Of a stretch of 64,000 nt of DNA, positions 1-13,000 are shown in pieces. Made by a program: the position numbers and the translations under genes. Each line of letters begins with the position of its first letter. Position 1 is the stretch's first letter. This stretch comes from Gordionus sp. m RMFG-2023 (lineage: Eukaryota > Nematomorpha > Gordioida > Chordodea > Parachordodidae): positions 30,295,366 to 30,359,365 of the forward strand of contig NC_088777.1 in the NCBI RefSeq assembly GCF_954871325.1, in the 5' to 3' direction. The notes beneath the pieces are model-generated. The model was not told where the DNA came from. It did no database searches and was given only the letters and a program-made list of their open reading frames with translations.

Positions 1-313
1 TTTTTTTTAAATTATAATGGGTAGGGCTGGGCTTGGAAAATATTTTTATAAATTATATTGGACTGGGCTTGGGGAAAATTTTTCAAATTATTATCAGTTT
101 GGAAGCTTGGGAATTATTTTATTATTAACTATGGATCAGACATTAACAAATTTTTTTTGCAGGCCTGGGCTCGGTCTGATCAAAAAAGCAAGGCCCATAT
201 TTTATTCAAGTTCTCAACTACCAAAATTATTATGATCTTTGGTTGTAGTAATTTTTTCAAAATTATTATGACCTTGGACCTTGCTTGGTAATTTTTTCAA
301 TATTAAATATTAG

Positions 314-2108
314 CAGGCGCGTACGCAGGAATTTGGTCTGGAGGTGGGAGGTAATAAAATTTTTCAAGAAATATTTTTGTTTTTTAAAAATATCAAGCAT
401 AAATTTATTAGGACTAATAACTATTTCTAAGACACAATTTTAAATTAATGTGAATTATAAAAAAATTATACGCAAAGAATCACTTAAATGACCAAAAATA
501 GAAATTTGAATTTTTTGAGCCTTTACACAAAATGTTTCTTAGGAATAATTGCATTTTGTATGTTATATATTTCAATGTAAAATCCAATCTTTGTTGTGAT
601 TAAGCTAATTTTCAATTATCTCATCCTTGCTTGTTGTCAAATGCTTATGAATATTCAAAAAATCCAAACCTTTCAATCTACTTTCAGATGTTGTACTTCT
701 TGGTATGTTTTTCAGAGACCTGCAGGCCCGGCTCCCGGGCAGGACAGTATTTTAATTTTTTAAATATACCAGGGACGGGCCCGAAATTTTTTTAAAAAAA
801 CACTCAAGCCGGGCCTGAATTATTTTTAAAAAAACATCCAATCCGGGCTGTATTTTTTAAAACAGCCTATATTTGAAATCGTTATTATAAGCTATTAAAA
901 TACAAAAATCCGAACCGGGCCGGAATATTTTTTTAAAAAAACCCAGGCCGGGCCGTAAAAAATCTTTAAAAAAAATCCGGGCCGTGCCCTGCAAATGGTA
1001 CTTCTGCAGGCCTCTGTTATTCTTCAAAAGAGAAAGTTCTCTCATTAGTTTACTAATGGGAAGAGTTAATAAACCCTTTTAATACATTGGGAATTTAATC
1101 TAAAATGTATTTGAAATAATGCAGAACATCCATAGCATTTTTTGGGACTATATCAACCATAGTTAATCTTATAAACATAGTTTTTCAGCTAGTAAGGCAT
1201 CATAAGATACTTTAACATCTTCATAATAAAAATCTAACAAATATTTTTTTTTCTATCACTATCTGAAAAAGTTTGGGAAGGCTTTTGTGGAAGTAATATT
1301 TGCAGATTAGTAAGTGCTGCATGATGAATTAAAAATCATTTATTTGGGTTATAAATGTATCTGTATTTAAGATATACTCTTCTACTGATCCTATATTAAT
1401 GTTTTAACGATGAGCCTGTCTTGCTACAAGTCGAGGGAGACAAATATTAAACAAGTATAGCTCTGATTTTGACTCAACAATAAAATATAAAATTCTTCAT
1501 CAAATTAGCCCTAATTTCCTTGAGTTCTGATAAAATGCTCTCCGCTATTCTCATCTTCTTAATCAAGTCAATGTCATGTTTTTGAAAAATAATACTTAAA
1601 ATAGTTGTATAATTAAATAATACATTCTAATGAGAAATAAAATTTGGAATAAATATTGAATCCAATAATTTTCTTGCTTCTGAGGAAATATTTCTTTCAG
1701 GCCATTGTGATATTTCAGTAATAGCAAATAATTGGCTCTTCTAATTCTTAAAGCTGTTACTGCTTGATGGCAGAGACTCTATCTCGTTGGACAAGGTTGC
1801 AATTTTTTTTTCCCTGTTGGACAAGAAGTTTCAGAAATAATTATTATTTGACTAGAAATTTGAAAATGGTAGATAAATATTACGCCGGAAAACTTGAAAT
1901 CGAAATTAATTGATAAAATAACTTAGTAGATAAATGTGATAATAATTGTAATTAAATATATATTTAATATGAGAAACGAATAAATATTAAAAATTAATAT
2001 AAACAATAATATTTTTGAAAAATATATCCGGCATCTGCATTTTTTGGCTTTGGGGGGGGGGGGGCGGGGATATTTGCCCCTGCCCCCCCCCCGCTGCGTG
2101 CGCCAATG
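314..2108. mobile_element. hAT-type element with 8-bp duplication AATATTAG
   Basis: Flanked by identical AATATTAG at 306-313 and 2109-2116. The ends are imperfect inverted repeats: CAGGCGCGTACGCAGG on the left and, reversed, CATTGGCGCACGCAGCGG on the right. 1795 bp; no transposase frame could be read with confidence. It contains a smaller repeat at about 713-1016. G and C runs near 2053-2090 belong to its right end. Confidence 0.6.
713..1016. mobile_element. Small GC-clumped inverted-repeat element
   Basis: Ends CAGAGACCTGCAG and CTGCAGGCCTCTG are inverted. The inside holds several GGCCGGGCC-like clumps spaced by A/T runs. Related sequence is at 6960-7165 and 20030-20240. Likely a hAT-derived MITE. 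No clean target duplication was found. Confidence 0.5.
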
Positions 2109-2365
2109 AATATTAGGCATAGGTGATCAGTTATATTTAAAAAAATAATATTGATATGGGTATCAAGTAAAAGCTTTAAAAATATTTTGACCTAAAACAT
2201 GGCACTTACACTTAGTTTTAATGGATTGGACCTGGCTTGAAGGGGGGGGGGGGGTTATAAAGAATAAAAATTGGATATTAAAATAACAGGTAACAACTAT
2301 CATAAGAGTAAGGAAAAAATTCTCATTCCCCGTCATTTTTGACAGGGTCAGCAATGCTGACTAAC

Positions 2366-2884
2366 GGGAGCTCTGGTACTCTTAGTTATATATTTTTCAT
2401 TTTGCCCATCAAGAAAGACGGGTTATTATACTTTAAATTATGAATATCTTATGAGGTGTGATTCATAAATTTACCTCATTTTCTTCTAAATTTTAATATT
2501 TTTATAAGATATATTAAAAAAGTATATTTAATACCATATACACAAACTAATTACCCCTCAAAATTATTAGCTAGTAAGGAAATGATTTGATATGCAAAAA
2601 ATATTAATAAAAAAAATTTTGATTGCTAGAGAAATAAAAATTAAGTGAAATTTTTAAAAAAAAATATGAGAAGAAAAAAAGGGAAAAGAAATGTTAAAAA
2701 TAATATAAGAAATAACATGGAAAATAAAAAAAATATTTTTGAAAGACAAAAATGAATGATAAAAAAAGAGAAGGAAAAAAAATGAGAAAAGATAAGAATG
2801 ATAAAGATTAAAAATTATTTAATTGCAAAAAATTAGAAATAAAATAAAAAATATAAAAAAACTAAAAATTTAAGAAAATTTAAC
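2366..2884. other. AT-rich stretch with no gene seen
   Basis: Very A-rich sequence, with many AAAAAT and GAAAAA runs from 2590 onward. No open frame, repeat end or splice pattern stands out. Confidence 0.5.
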
Positions 2885-3185
2885 ATAAAATTTTTTATTT
2901 TTTGATTGTCATTTTTTCATTTTTGACTGGCACTTTTCCTTTTTAATTTGGATATTTCCTTTTTTGTTTGACAATTTCTTTTTTGAGTCAATATTAAAAT
3001 GAGACCATAGCCTTTGTGACTTTTCCTATTTTGATTGGACCTTTTCCTTTTGTTTTACATATTCTTTTTTTATTCGGACTTTTTCCTAATGGAACTTTTT
3101 CTTTTTTGATTGACACTTTTTCTTTTTTAATCGAATTATTTCTTTTTATATTGCAACTTTTCCTTCTTGAATGGGAAACCCTTTA
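2885..3185. repeat. T-rich degenerate minisatellite A
   Basis: Loosely repeated units of about 22-27 bp built on TTTTTGATTGGACCTTTTCC. The array ends in GAATGGGAAACCCTTTAA. The same unit and the same ending recur at 4690-4885, so the two arrays bracket the last two BUB1 exons. Confidence 0.6.
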
Positions 3186-3803
3186 AATCATGATAAGTTA
3201 TATGAGAGTAGGTTAATACTAGAATATATTTTCAGAAATAATCTGTAAAAAATATAAATTTTTAAAAGGAACTTTAGTAACAAAATGATCTCGATCCCAT
3301 TTCTTATTTTAAGAGAAAATAATCGATTCGGGTAATTGCAAAAACATGGAGAATCCAGGATCCTCGATCCTTTAACACTGTAAATAGCTAATAAAATTAT
3401 CGGCTCTAAAATAACATGTACTATAGATAATTTTTACCGCTTTCTCATCATCTTTATTAATACAGCAGATGATAATATTATTATAAATATAAATTTTAGA
3501 AAATATTGTGATTAGCATATTGGTATTGTGGAAAACACTATGAAACATAATTTTCCTAATTATTTTTATAGGATATGATTTGATAATTAATTTAATCCAG
3601 GAGATAGAACGATTGATTCTGCTAATGTGATTCTTCAATGAGAGATTAATTAATTTCACTGAATCTCATTATCAAAAAATCCTCTTAAATGGAATATTAG
3701 AAATATATTCTATTAATGATTCGTGATGTTTGCGTTATAATGATTTTTTATCCGAATATTACAAAAGTTTGAATTTCATCTGGGAAAGAGAACCATTTAA
3801 GCG
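3186..3803. other. Downstream flank of BUB1, no gene seen
   Basis: Contains a 95-codon minus-strand open frame at 3372-3659 with no recognisable motif and strongly AT-driven composition. It is judged non-coding. The BUB1 3' UTR should lie here, but no convincing polyadenylation signal could be singled out in such AT-rich sequence. Confidence 0.4.
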
Positions 3804-4056
3804 TTAACTCGCGGAAAACTTATAGTAAGATTTGGGGACAGTTTGGAGGGCTTTTTGAAAAATTGACTCATTTCCATTGTTGTAAAGAATGGCACCAAAT
3901 TTGGCCAGCCAGTCGTAGTTTAGTTTACGATAATAAGCGTCGGGTAAAAAATTTGTTTTGTCGTGCGAGAGATTCAAAAACGTCGTAAAAAAATGACCCC
4001 AATGCTGCTGGGATTTTTTGTTGAAGGTTTTGGAGATTTTGAAGGTTTGATATGAG
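3804..4056 (-). CDS. BUB1: BUB1 last exon, C-terminus of the kinase
   Basis: Encodes 84 codons including the TAA stop at 3804-3806. It contains FNKKSQQHWGHFFTTFLNLS, equivalent to human LPHLDMWNEFFHVMLNIP, and then a long amphipathic tail ending YYKFSAS. Acceptor ATAAAAG. The opposite strand is also open here (WPASRSLVYDNKRR), but phase and homology favour the minus strand. The intron before it is only 177 bp. Confidence 0.88.
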
Positions 4057-7000
4057 CTTTTATAAAATATTATTTTAAAGGTTTATGTTAAGTGAAAAAT
4101 AAAATTACAGGATGAAAATGTTTCATTTTTCTTATATATGTACCAATTAAAGTTATAAAATTAAAAAGGTATGTAATTATTAATTAAGCACGCAATAATT
4201 AACCTATTTTTCCCTTTGTTACATTTAACCAACTTCATATACTCGTTGAAGAGTGCAGAATGCAATGTTCCCATGGCTCCGTGATAATCCAGATGAAATC
4301 GCCAGGGTTTTCCCAATTCCATCTCCACGCACCGGAAATCGCTTTGGTTGTTACGTTTTATAAAATGAGCATCTAACCAAAGTAAAGAAGAAATAATTGA
4401 GAAAAGATGTGAAAAGACAATTAATAATATTCGAAGGCAATAATATGATGTCAACAATAATTCTAAAAGTCACAAAATACAATTATAGCATAAATACCAT
4501 CAAATCTTGGCAAGAAATCTGACCTTGCATATCGTGGATGAACCTTGAAAGATGGTATAAAAGTCCATTTACCAATTAAAAATAAATTACTGTGTTTTAT
4601 TTAAATAAAAAAAACATACCTGGGAATATAAATTAATATAAAGCTGATATGTCATATCTATATATATATGATTTCTCTAATTAAGACATTTTATTGTTAA
4701 TTGAACCGTCCTTTTGTGTGGAACTTTTCTTTTGATTTACTATTTCTCTTTTTATATCCATCCTTTACTTTTTTTTGACAGTATCTTTTCTTTAATTTTG
4801 ATGCTTTTACTTATTTGATAATTTTTCTTCTTTGATAGGACCTTTCCTTTTATAGTCGGACCTTTTTTTTGAATGGGAAACTCTGTTAACCAAATTTTAA
4901 AATCAGAGCAATTTTAGGTCATAAAATAGCTGAATTTTGGTGATCTGAGAACGAAAATTTTATCTTTAATCATATGGATAAAAAATTAATAGCAAGGAAA
5001 GAAATTTTGCAGTTGAATACATTTGACATTTTTTATAATTTAAGGATAAATTGAATCGTAAACATAAAATAATATCTCAAGCTTTACTTATTTCAAATGA
5101 TCTGAAAATGTGATATCATATACCATACGTTAAGGTCAAGATTGCAATTATTTTTCATATTTTAAAAGTAGAATAAAAGTAAATATAATGGATCCATTTG
5201 CTTTAATTTTTATGCTGATAAGTAATATGGTTTAGGAATAATCGCTGGACTGGATATATTTCTAAAATGTTTGCAAATGAAATTACGAGTTAATGTATTG
5301 GATGGGTTTTTTATGTCGAGCTAGATAAATGCATAATCTGAAGATAGATCTAATTTTTGCTGCGTGGCTGGCTGTTTCATATCCCTCTTTTATGACAAAC
5401 CCTAATTGGTTTGCAATTCTAATAAGAAGTTTTTGATATGTTTGGATGTAATTTAGAATCCTTCTTAAAACCCTTCTATGGTAAAAGGATCAATATCTTG
5501 ATTTGTTTTCGGTAAAGCAATCAATCTGGCTCCAAAATATAGAAGAACTAAAGGATGAAGTCGCTTTCCATTAACTATAAGGTTACAAAGATACGTCAAT
5601 ATCTGTAATAGAATAAGAGAGCAAGAATGGTCTCCATCTAAATAACTCGCGTAGAAAGATCGGCCTGACACCATCCAATCTACGGCGGATTATATTTAAA
5701 TGAATTTATAGCTTCAGACACTTCATCAGTGGTTAATTTGATAGAAGATGTCTGCTTGAAAAGCGTTCTTTAAAAATTTGATCTCTATCAGGAGAAACTT
5801 GTTCATTGAAAAAAAAATTATTCTAAAGCACTAGCTGGACGAACTATAATAACATTAATTCGTAGACGGAAAATTTAAAAACAATTTTCTTACCAAGGAG
5901 ATGACACCTATGCATGATCATCAAAAAGAATATGAGATTAAATTTTTCAATGCATTACAAGCGAGAAAATCGTTGGAGGAACGTTTCCAGCAGTTTAAGC
6001 TATTTAAAGATCATTTTGGATTCTTATTTATTATACCAGAATTATAAATGAGCGTAGGCATCCAGTGACAACAGCATATAAGATTCAGTTTATAATAAAC
6101 TAATAGCTGAGAAAACAAAGCAGATTTCAAATAATACTCATAATAAAATATATATTTGAAATAGTTAAGCTATTAGGGCGTCAAAATATGCCATATAGAG
6201 GTTCTGATTGTAATGAAACCTTATCAAATTTTGAAGATATAAATTTAAATCGTGGAAATTTCCTAGAACTGATAAGTCACCTATCTAATTATGATCCAAT
6301 CCTGAATGATCATAATTAATAAGGCTATTCAAAGAAGCAAACATAGGAAGGGAAAACTTAAACTCTCAGGCAAGTTACATTCGAGGGAAGAGGTTCCTTA
6401 ATTACCTTATTATCGAAGATGACCATTGTCAAAATTAGTAATGCAATTCTCTATACGCTTAGAAAGCGAATTAAAGAACAATTAGGAAATAAAAGATTCA
6501 GCATACAGATGCACAGTAGTCAGGATAAAGCTACAATTTGTTTGCGATAAATTTATAATGGAGAAATTACAGAAAAACTTTTTGCAGTAGTTAAAGTGAG
6601 TAATTCTTCAGGAAAAGGATTTTTTGATTTATTAAGTTTTTGTTTCTCTAAAAGGGCTATAATTGAATAATATAATTGGAAAATCTTTTTATGGTGTGGC
6701 TAACATGAGAAGTGAATTTGTTGGCTTGCAAGAAATTAAGCAAGTGCCAGACAGTATATATATTTGGTGCTATAGCCAAATTCAAATTATGTGTTTGTGA
6801 TACATGTGGTAATCTCGAAGTTAAAAATTTATTTGGATTACTAAATAGGATTGCGACATTTTTTAATGAATTATAAAAGAATGGAAGTTTGTACGAATGC
6901 AAGTGTGAATAACCCGCTTATTGGTTCAAAAAAATTAAAAAGGCTTCTAAAAAATTAGAAAACAAGATGGTGGGCCCGCGAGAAAGCAGTTTTTTTGGAT

Positions 7001-10000
7001 GTTTAATGAAAAAAATGCAGGGCCGGGCCTAAAAAAAGTTTTTTTTAAAAATCCGGTCCAGGCCGTATATTGTAAAACCAAATATTTGAAATCGTCATTA
7101 TTAGCTATAAAAATCAAAAATAAATATATTTTGAAAAAATCAGGGCAGGGCCTAAAAAAGCCAAGATGTGTTTTGAGGAATGCTCAGATGAACGTCCAAA
7201 AGACTCTTCAAATTTACAGAATTGAAGTACTTCGCGATATCATTGATCAGATAGTAACTAGTTTTACAGAAAGATTTTCGAAAAATCAACATTTAATAAC
7301 TGATGTTCAGCATTTCCATCCTCGAAGTTTTGAATAGGGAAGGTATAACTAAAGAGGCTTTGAAAAGAGTCTCTTCGTTAGCAAAGGTAGATAGGGATAA
7401 ACTGCGAGGAAGAACTAATTCATTCTCTAGAATATATAGCAATTTACTCATTGGCTTGAAGAAGAGTAGGAAAATTTGATTTATCATAGTGATTACACGT
7501 CAGAAATTGAAAGATTTCTTGATTCTATGAAAGAAAGTTGCAATGGAATTAACCAAATGCAAGCAATGTTTGGTATGTGTATATAAAACATTATGCATAT
7601 AATATGCATACATCTACATTTACCAATTTATATATAGTGTATGAATATCTACTCACTTTATCTTTTTCACAAGTAAATTGTGAAGGAACCTTTAGCAAAT
7701 TAAAAATATTTAAAAATAGAAATATTTAGAAGCCGTTTTAATGTTGTCGGTAGAAAGGAAATTATTAGAAGATATAAAATTAGGTTAGATTCTTGAGTAT
7801 CTGAGCAAATGTTCACCATTCTTGGTAGAAATTTAACCTTAAGCACAATTTCAGCAAATTCTTTTAAATGTTAACCTGTGCAATGATATATTATTATTGG
7901 ATCAAGCTCATTATCAGTAGACAATTGCATTATCAATAGTTTACAAAATATTTTACATTTTTATATTATTATATTTCGTTTATTATAAAAATATACCTGA
8001 GTTTTTATTAATACTTATAAATATCTTATTTTTTGTTAACTTATTTTTTTTCTCAGCCTTCCATATAAATAAAAAAAAATATATACATTAAAACAATTAA
8101 GATTTAGTAAATATATTACAAGAAATAATAAGAATTATGATACATAATTAATCCTAATAAAAATGACTTGTGGTAGGCCTTAACTGAATGAAATAATATA
8201 TATAATAATCATAAAAGTTCATAAATTAACGAAGAATAATGCATTCAACTCAAAGGACGAGTAATTCTTTTAAATGGATCGTACATAAATATTAAAAAGA
8301 TAAGAATTACTTTAAATTATAACAAAGTGAAGTAAATATCAAATAAAATCATATAATTCCCAACCGAAGGACGGGTAAAAGCAGGCCGTAGCCTCGCAAA
8401 GGGAGGTTTTGGAGGCGAAGTTCCCCTACTATGGAGTCTCTTTTAAAAATCTCCCATGGTGCCTTTAGTCTTCCAGTTCTCTCCTGATGGAGCATATGGA
8501 CTACTTATTGAAGCATGGTTGGGGGCAGGGATAGAAGGGGTAGAAGTCTTGATGCTTTTTTTAACAAAATCATGGGAAGGCAAGATTCCAGCTGATTGGA
8601 GACAGTGTCATCATACTCACCTAAATAGGTAAGTATGATTCCAAAGAATGCTCAAATTATGGGGGGGGGGAGTGTAAAGTTGAAAAGCCATGATTTAAAT
8701 ATTTTGGGAAAAACTATTGTCAGGCGACTATGGAGTGAAGTTCAGGTATGTTCGACCATAGATCCAATTTTTGTCTAACAAATACTGGTGGAAAAATATT
8801 GGGAGATTAGGAAGGATATGGTGTTCATTGACCTGGTTTACCCAGAAATAAGATATGGTGATGTATGCGCAAAAGAGGAATCCTGGAGGGTTATGTGCAA
8901 CTCATTAGATGTTTATACGATGGTTACCTCAAAGGACCTGCGTTAAGCCCCTTTCTCTTTGTACTCATCCTCGATACTATAACCGAAATAATAGAGGCCA
9001 GCACCATGTGCAGATACCATCGTCATATGCGAGAAAACCGAAGTGATGAGTACAGCTGGTCGGTGTTTGGGCAGTTAGGTTGGAGAAATATGGCCTCCTG
9101 GTTAGCTCTTCTAAGACACTGTATATGGCAATATACTTTGTAGGTCGTTGCTAAGAACTCTGCAACTTAAAGTTGAAAAGTTTAGCTATTATATGTGTAC
9201 AATACATCAAAACGGAGGTTGTAATGATTAGGTTAATGCTAGAACAGAAGGGTTGGGTGATAAGAGAAGTATTTCAAGGATGCGTTTCTACAGGAATATG
9301 CCAGCGTGGTTATAAGATGCCATTGTGTCTTGCTTTATGGGTGTGATCGGCACTGCAAGCTTATAAAAATGTGAATGATCCAGGGCCAAGGATAATCAAA
9401 CCGCGTATGACCAAAGATAGCCTGAGAAAGAAGTGGGCGTAGCTTTATCGAAAAATTAAAGGAGAGCAGACAGAGATGGTATAGACATGTGCTAGGGAGT
9501 GACTCAACTAGCGTGAACCGACAAGTTCTCGACAGGCCACGACTACATTACTAAAATCAGCAAGGACATCTTGAATAAAAAAATTGGTATTAACACGAAC
9601 CCATATTGAAGGAAATGACTCGTTTTAAAGACCACAAATAATTTTGGGATTAACATGATGAAGATGAGATTGATAATTGATTGAAACTATGAAAAATTAA
9701 GAAAGACTATGATGAACAAGAAATGTATTAATTCGGCTAATTGAATTTATGAATTTTTTTTGGCGATTATTTGTTGAATATGGGAAATTATAGTAGATTT
9801 GATGATGTATCAGAAATTAAAAAATATGTTGATTTTGGATATATTAGAATTTATTATTATGAGAATTCAATGATGATATAGTAAAAAATCTTTGTGTTGA
9901 AAAAATAATTTGGGAGAATGATATAATATGGACTGGGTCTTTATTGGTGCATCGACTATAGACCAATAAGGAATAAAATATGTTATTGATAATGATTACT

Positions 10001-13000
10001 GATTTATTCGCCCTATTGAGGGGTAGATGTTGAAATATAATGGATGGGACACCATTAGCACAGTAGTGTCACTAGCTTTACCATCTCAGAGAACTCAACT
10101 AAATAATTTTTATTGCTGGCCTTTGGCCCGTTTTCTTCGGGGTTTCCTTTTAATTCCATAAAAAAATTTCGGGCCGGGCAATTCATTTATAGTAAATCTC
10201 TGATTTTTCGTTAAATTTTTCTCTGCCAGTTTGGAAATTAAAATTTTGATATATTTTTTCGAATTTCAAGCTAAAATTTATATTAAAGCTATTTGAAAAT
10301 AAATTACAATATACTTATTTATTTCTTTATATTTTAAGAGCTGTCTAATTAAAATATTAAAGTAAATTCACAAAAAATTCAAATTTTTTTTTGATATGAT
10401 CCAATTACAAATACAGATATCAAACAGAGTTGATATAAAACATTGTTATAGATATAGATATACTAGAGAAAAGATATAAGATCTTAATTGACAATAAGAA
10501 AAAATTAGATATTAAATATTTGATGGCCGGAAATTTCGTACAAAAAATTTAACGTTCCGGGGCGGACTTTTCGCAAATTTTAAAGGGCCGAGCTGGGCCT
10601 GACATTTTGTAAAAGGTATAAGGACCGGGCAGGGCAAATTTAAAAAACAATACCGAGCGATGCACCTTGTAAAATTTTTAACGGGCCAAACAAAATATTC
10701 ATGGCATCCAAAAAATTAAATTTCATAAAAGCAGAAAATGGTAATTTTCCATAATTGTAATTTACCTAATATTACAATTTTTTAATCTGTTATAATAATC
10801 CTCAAAAAAGGTCAATCAAATTTAGCCAATAGTGTTCTTTTAAAATATATTTGTCCAATAAAAATGATTATAGCGTAATCGGTCCAATAGTAATCACCTT
10901 ACAAACTAAACATTCATACACTTACCATTTCATGCACTTCACATAGCAATGGTATCCAGATGGCACTTTCAGGTAGTTTATATCAAAGTAAATTTTTAAT
11001 ATTAATAAATAATTTTTAATTATTTTAGAGTTAGAAAATCAAACATTTTTTATTCCTCATAAATCTATGCATAAAAATATCAGTCCAAAAGAACAACAAT
11101 GTGCATTGAATGCACCAAATACATGCCTAATATTATACATATTCCTGAATATTTAGGGATCAGTAGAACTTTAAATGCATCAAGTACCAATTCAATAGGA
11201 ATAAGAGATTTATTTAAATACTATTTTAATTCTTAAATTTATGTATAATTTAGAATTTTATACCATTATATTGGGGTTTCAGAAGGATAAGAGAGATGCA
11301 AATATTTACTTATGCATAAAAATTACCTAATTGAAAGATTTATAGTTTTATAAAATTCAAATATTTAATAGATTATGAAATGGATCCTTCCTTAAGGGCT
11401 TTTAATAATGGAAGGCACAAAACACACCTTGGTAACACAAAACTCTCATCTAGCAGGAATAAATTTTTAGATTATAAATTACAATTGAATAACACATAAA
11501 TAAAATTACTAATACATCATTAACATATTTTATAAAAATAATGGAAAAATTTAGAATAACCCCAAATAAATATAAATTTTTAAATAACAAGATAGGAAAA
11601 TTTTGTATATTTTCTCATAACTTCATAATTGTAGAATGTATGTTATTTATAACTTATTATAACATTTTTGATTAAATGTATAACCTTTTTGTTTTACTTA
11701 TATATAATTTTACTATGATTGAAGTTAACCTCCTATTATTTGTTAACTAAGAAATACTTTTTATTTTTTATATTGTAATTTAATAAATATCTTAAATTTA
11801 ATTTTATATTTTGTAACTAAGTAATAAAATTTGGAAGGGTGGTGGTTTGTTTAAAATTTAAATTAAGATGAACATATTTTCAGCATGGTACTTATTACCA
11901 AGAGCTAACCAGTAGAATGATAAATAAATCAGATATTTACCCTTTATTTGATAATTTTGAAAAATTTTCTATTTAAAATGCCAAAAAAATATGTATATAT
12001 TAGACAGATTTAATTCTTATAAACCCTTTTACATCAGACCTATTTTTCTGGATCCAAGGAAAAAATAAATTATTTTGGGTTTTCCTGGACTTGGGAAATA
12101 TTTTTCACCATTATTAAGGACTTGAACATAGCTTGAGAAACATTTTTCATAATTATTAGTTTTAGATTCCTGTAAATTTTTTAATTTTAAATAAGGGCTA
12201 GAAATTAGCCTGAAATTTCTTTTAAAGGCATGGCAAGGTCTGATCAAAAACCAAGGCCCATGCAACTTTCATATTCTGATTGTATTTTTAAATGCATTGT
12301 GACTTTTATATACATTTTATTTCAGTTCTCAACTATCAAAATTATTATTGTCTTTGGTGAGTTTGAGAAAATTTTCCCAAGTGTGAGGATCTGGTTTGAG
12401 AATTTTTTTAATATTACGCATAGGTGTAATATTTAACACAGAATATTTATATGGCCCTCAGGTAAAAGCTAATTTAAATATATTTTTATTCAAAAAAATA
12501 GTATTCACTCTTAGTCTAAATGGGTTGGCCTTGGTCGGGTGAGCTGGGTTAAAATAGAATAAAAAATAGTTATGGTTTTTAGAGATTTAGAAATTTTTTT
12601 AAAATTATTATGGGTTGGGCTGGGCTTGGGGAAAATTTTTCAAAAATATTATGAGCTAGAATGCTTGAGAATTTTTTATTATTAACTATGAGTCAGACAT
12701 TGGCCTAAAACAATTTTTTTGCAGGCCTGGGCTTGACCTGATCAAAAAACAAAGGCCCATGAAAATCTGATTTTGAGTGTATTTTTAAATTCATTATGAT
12801 TATTTAAATATTTTATTTCAGTTCTCAACTACCAAAATTATTATGATCTTTCATTGGGCTTGGAAGAATTTTTCAAAATTATTATGGCTTTGTACTTTGC
12901 CTGGGAATTTTTTTTAATATTAAATATTGGGTATAAGTGATCAGTAATATTGAACAAATAATATTGGTATTATCAAGTAAAAGCTTTAAATTTATTCTTA

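Larger units (their letters stand above)
1..2365 (+). mobile_element. Non-autonomous Helitron-like copy 1, split by a hAT
   Basis: Positions 1-313 and 2109-2365 together match the copies at 12590-13168 and 47870-52752 in the same order, sharing the GCAGGCCTGGGC and TTCTCAACTACCAAAATT blocks and the downstream GGTGATCAG and AACAGGTAACA blocks. The copy starts outside the window, and its 3' terminal hairpin near 2330-2350 is eroded. A hAT at 314-2108 interrupts it. Confidence 0.6.

Noticed and set aside
3372-3659. 95-codon minus-strand open frame downstream of BUB1
   Set aside because: Residues are dominated by Ile, Asn, Lys and Ser as expected of AT-rich noise; no motif, and the BUB1 stop lies upstream of it.
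3835-3990. Plus-strand open run with WPASRSLVYDNKRR
   Set aside because: The opposite strand matches the BUB1 C-terminus in phase with the preceding exon, so this is its antisense shadow.
9781-10080. GATTTGATGAT-like repetition as a coding or satellite region
   Set aside because: The period is irregular and no open frame or unit could be defined.
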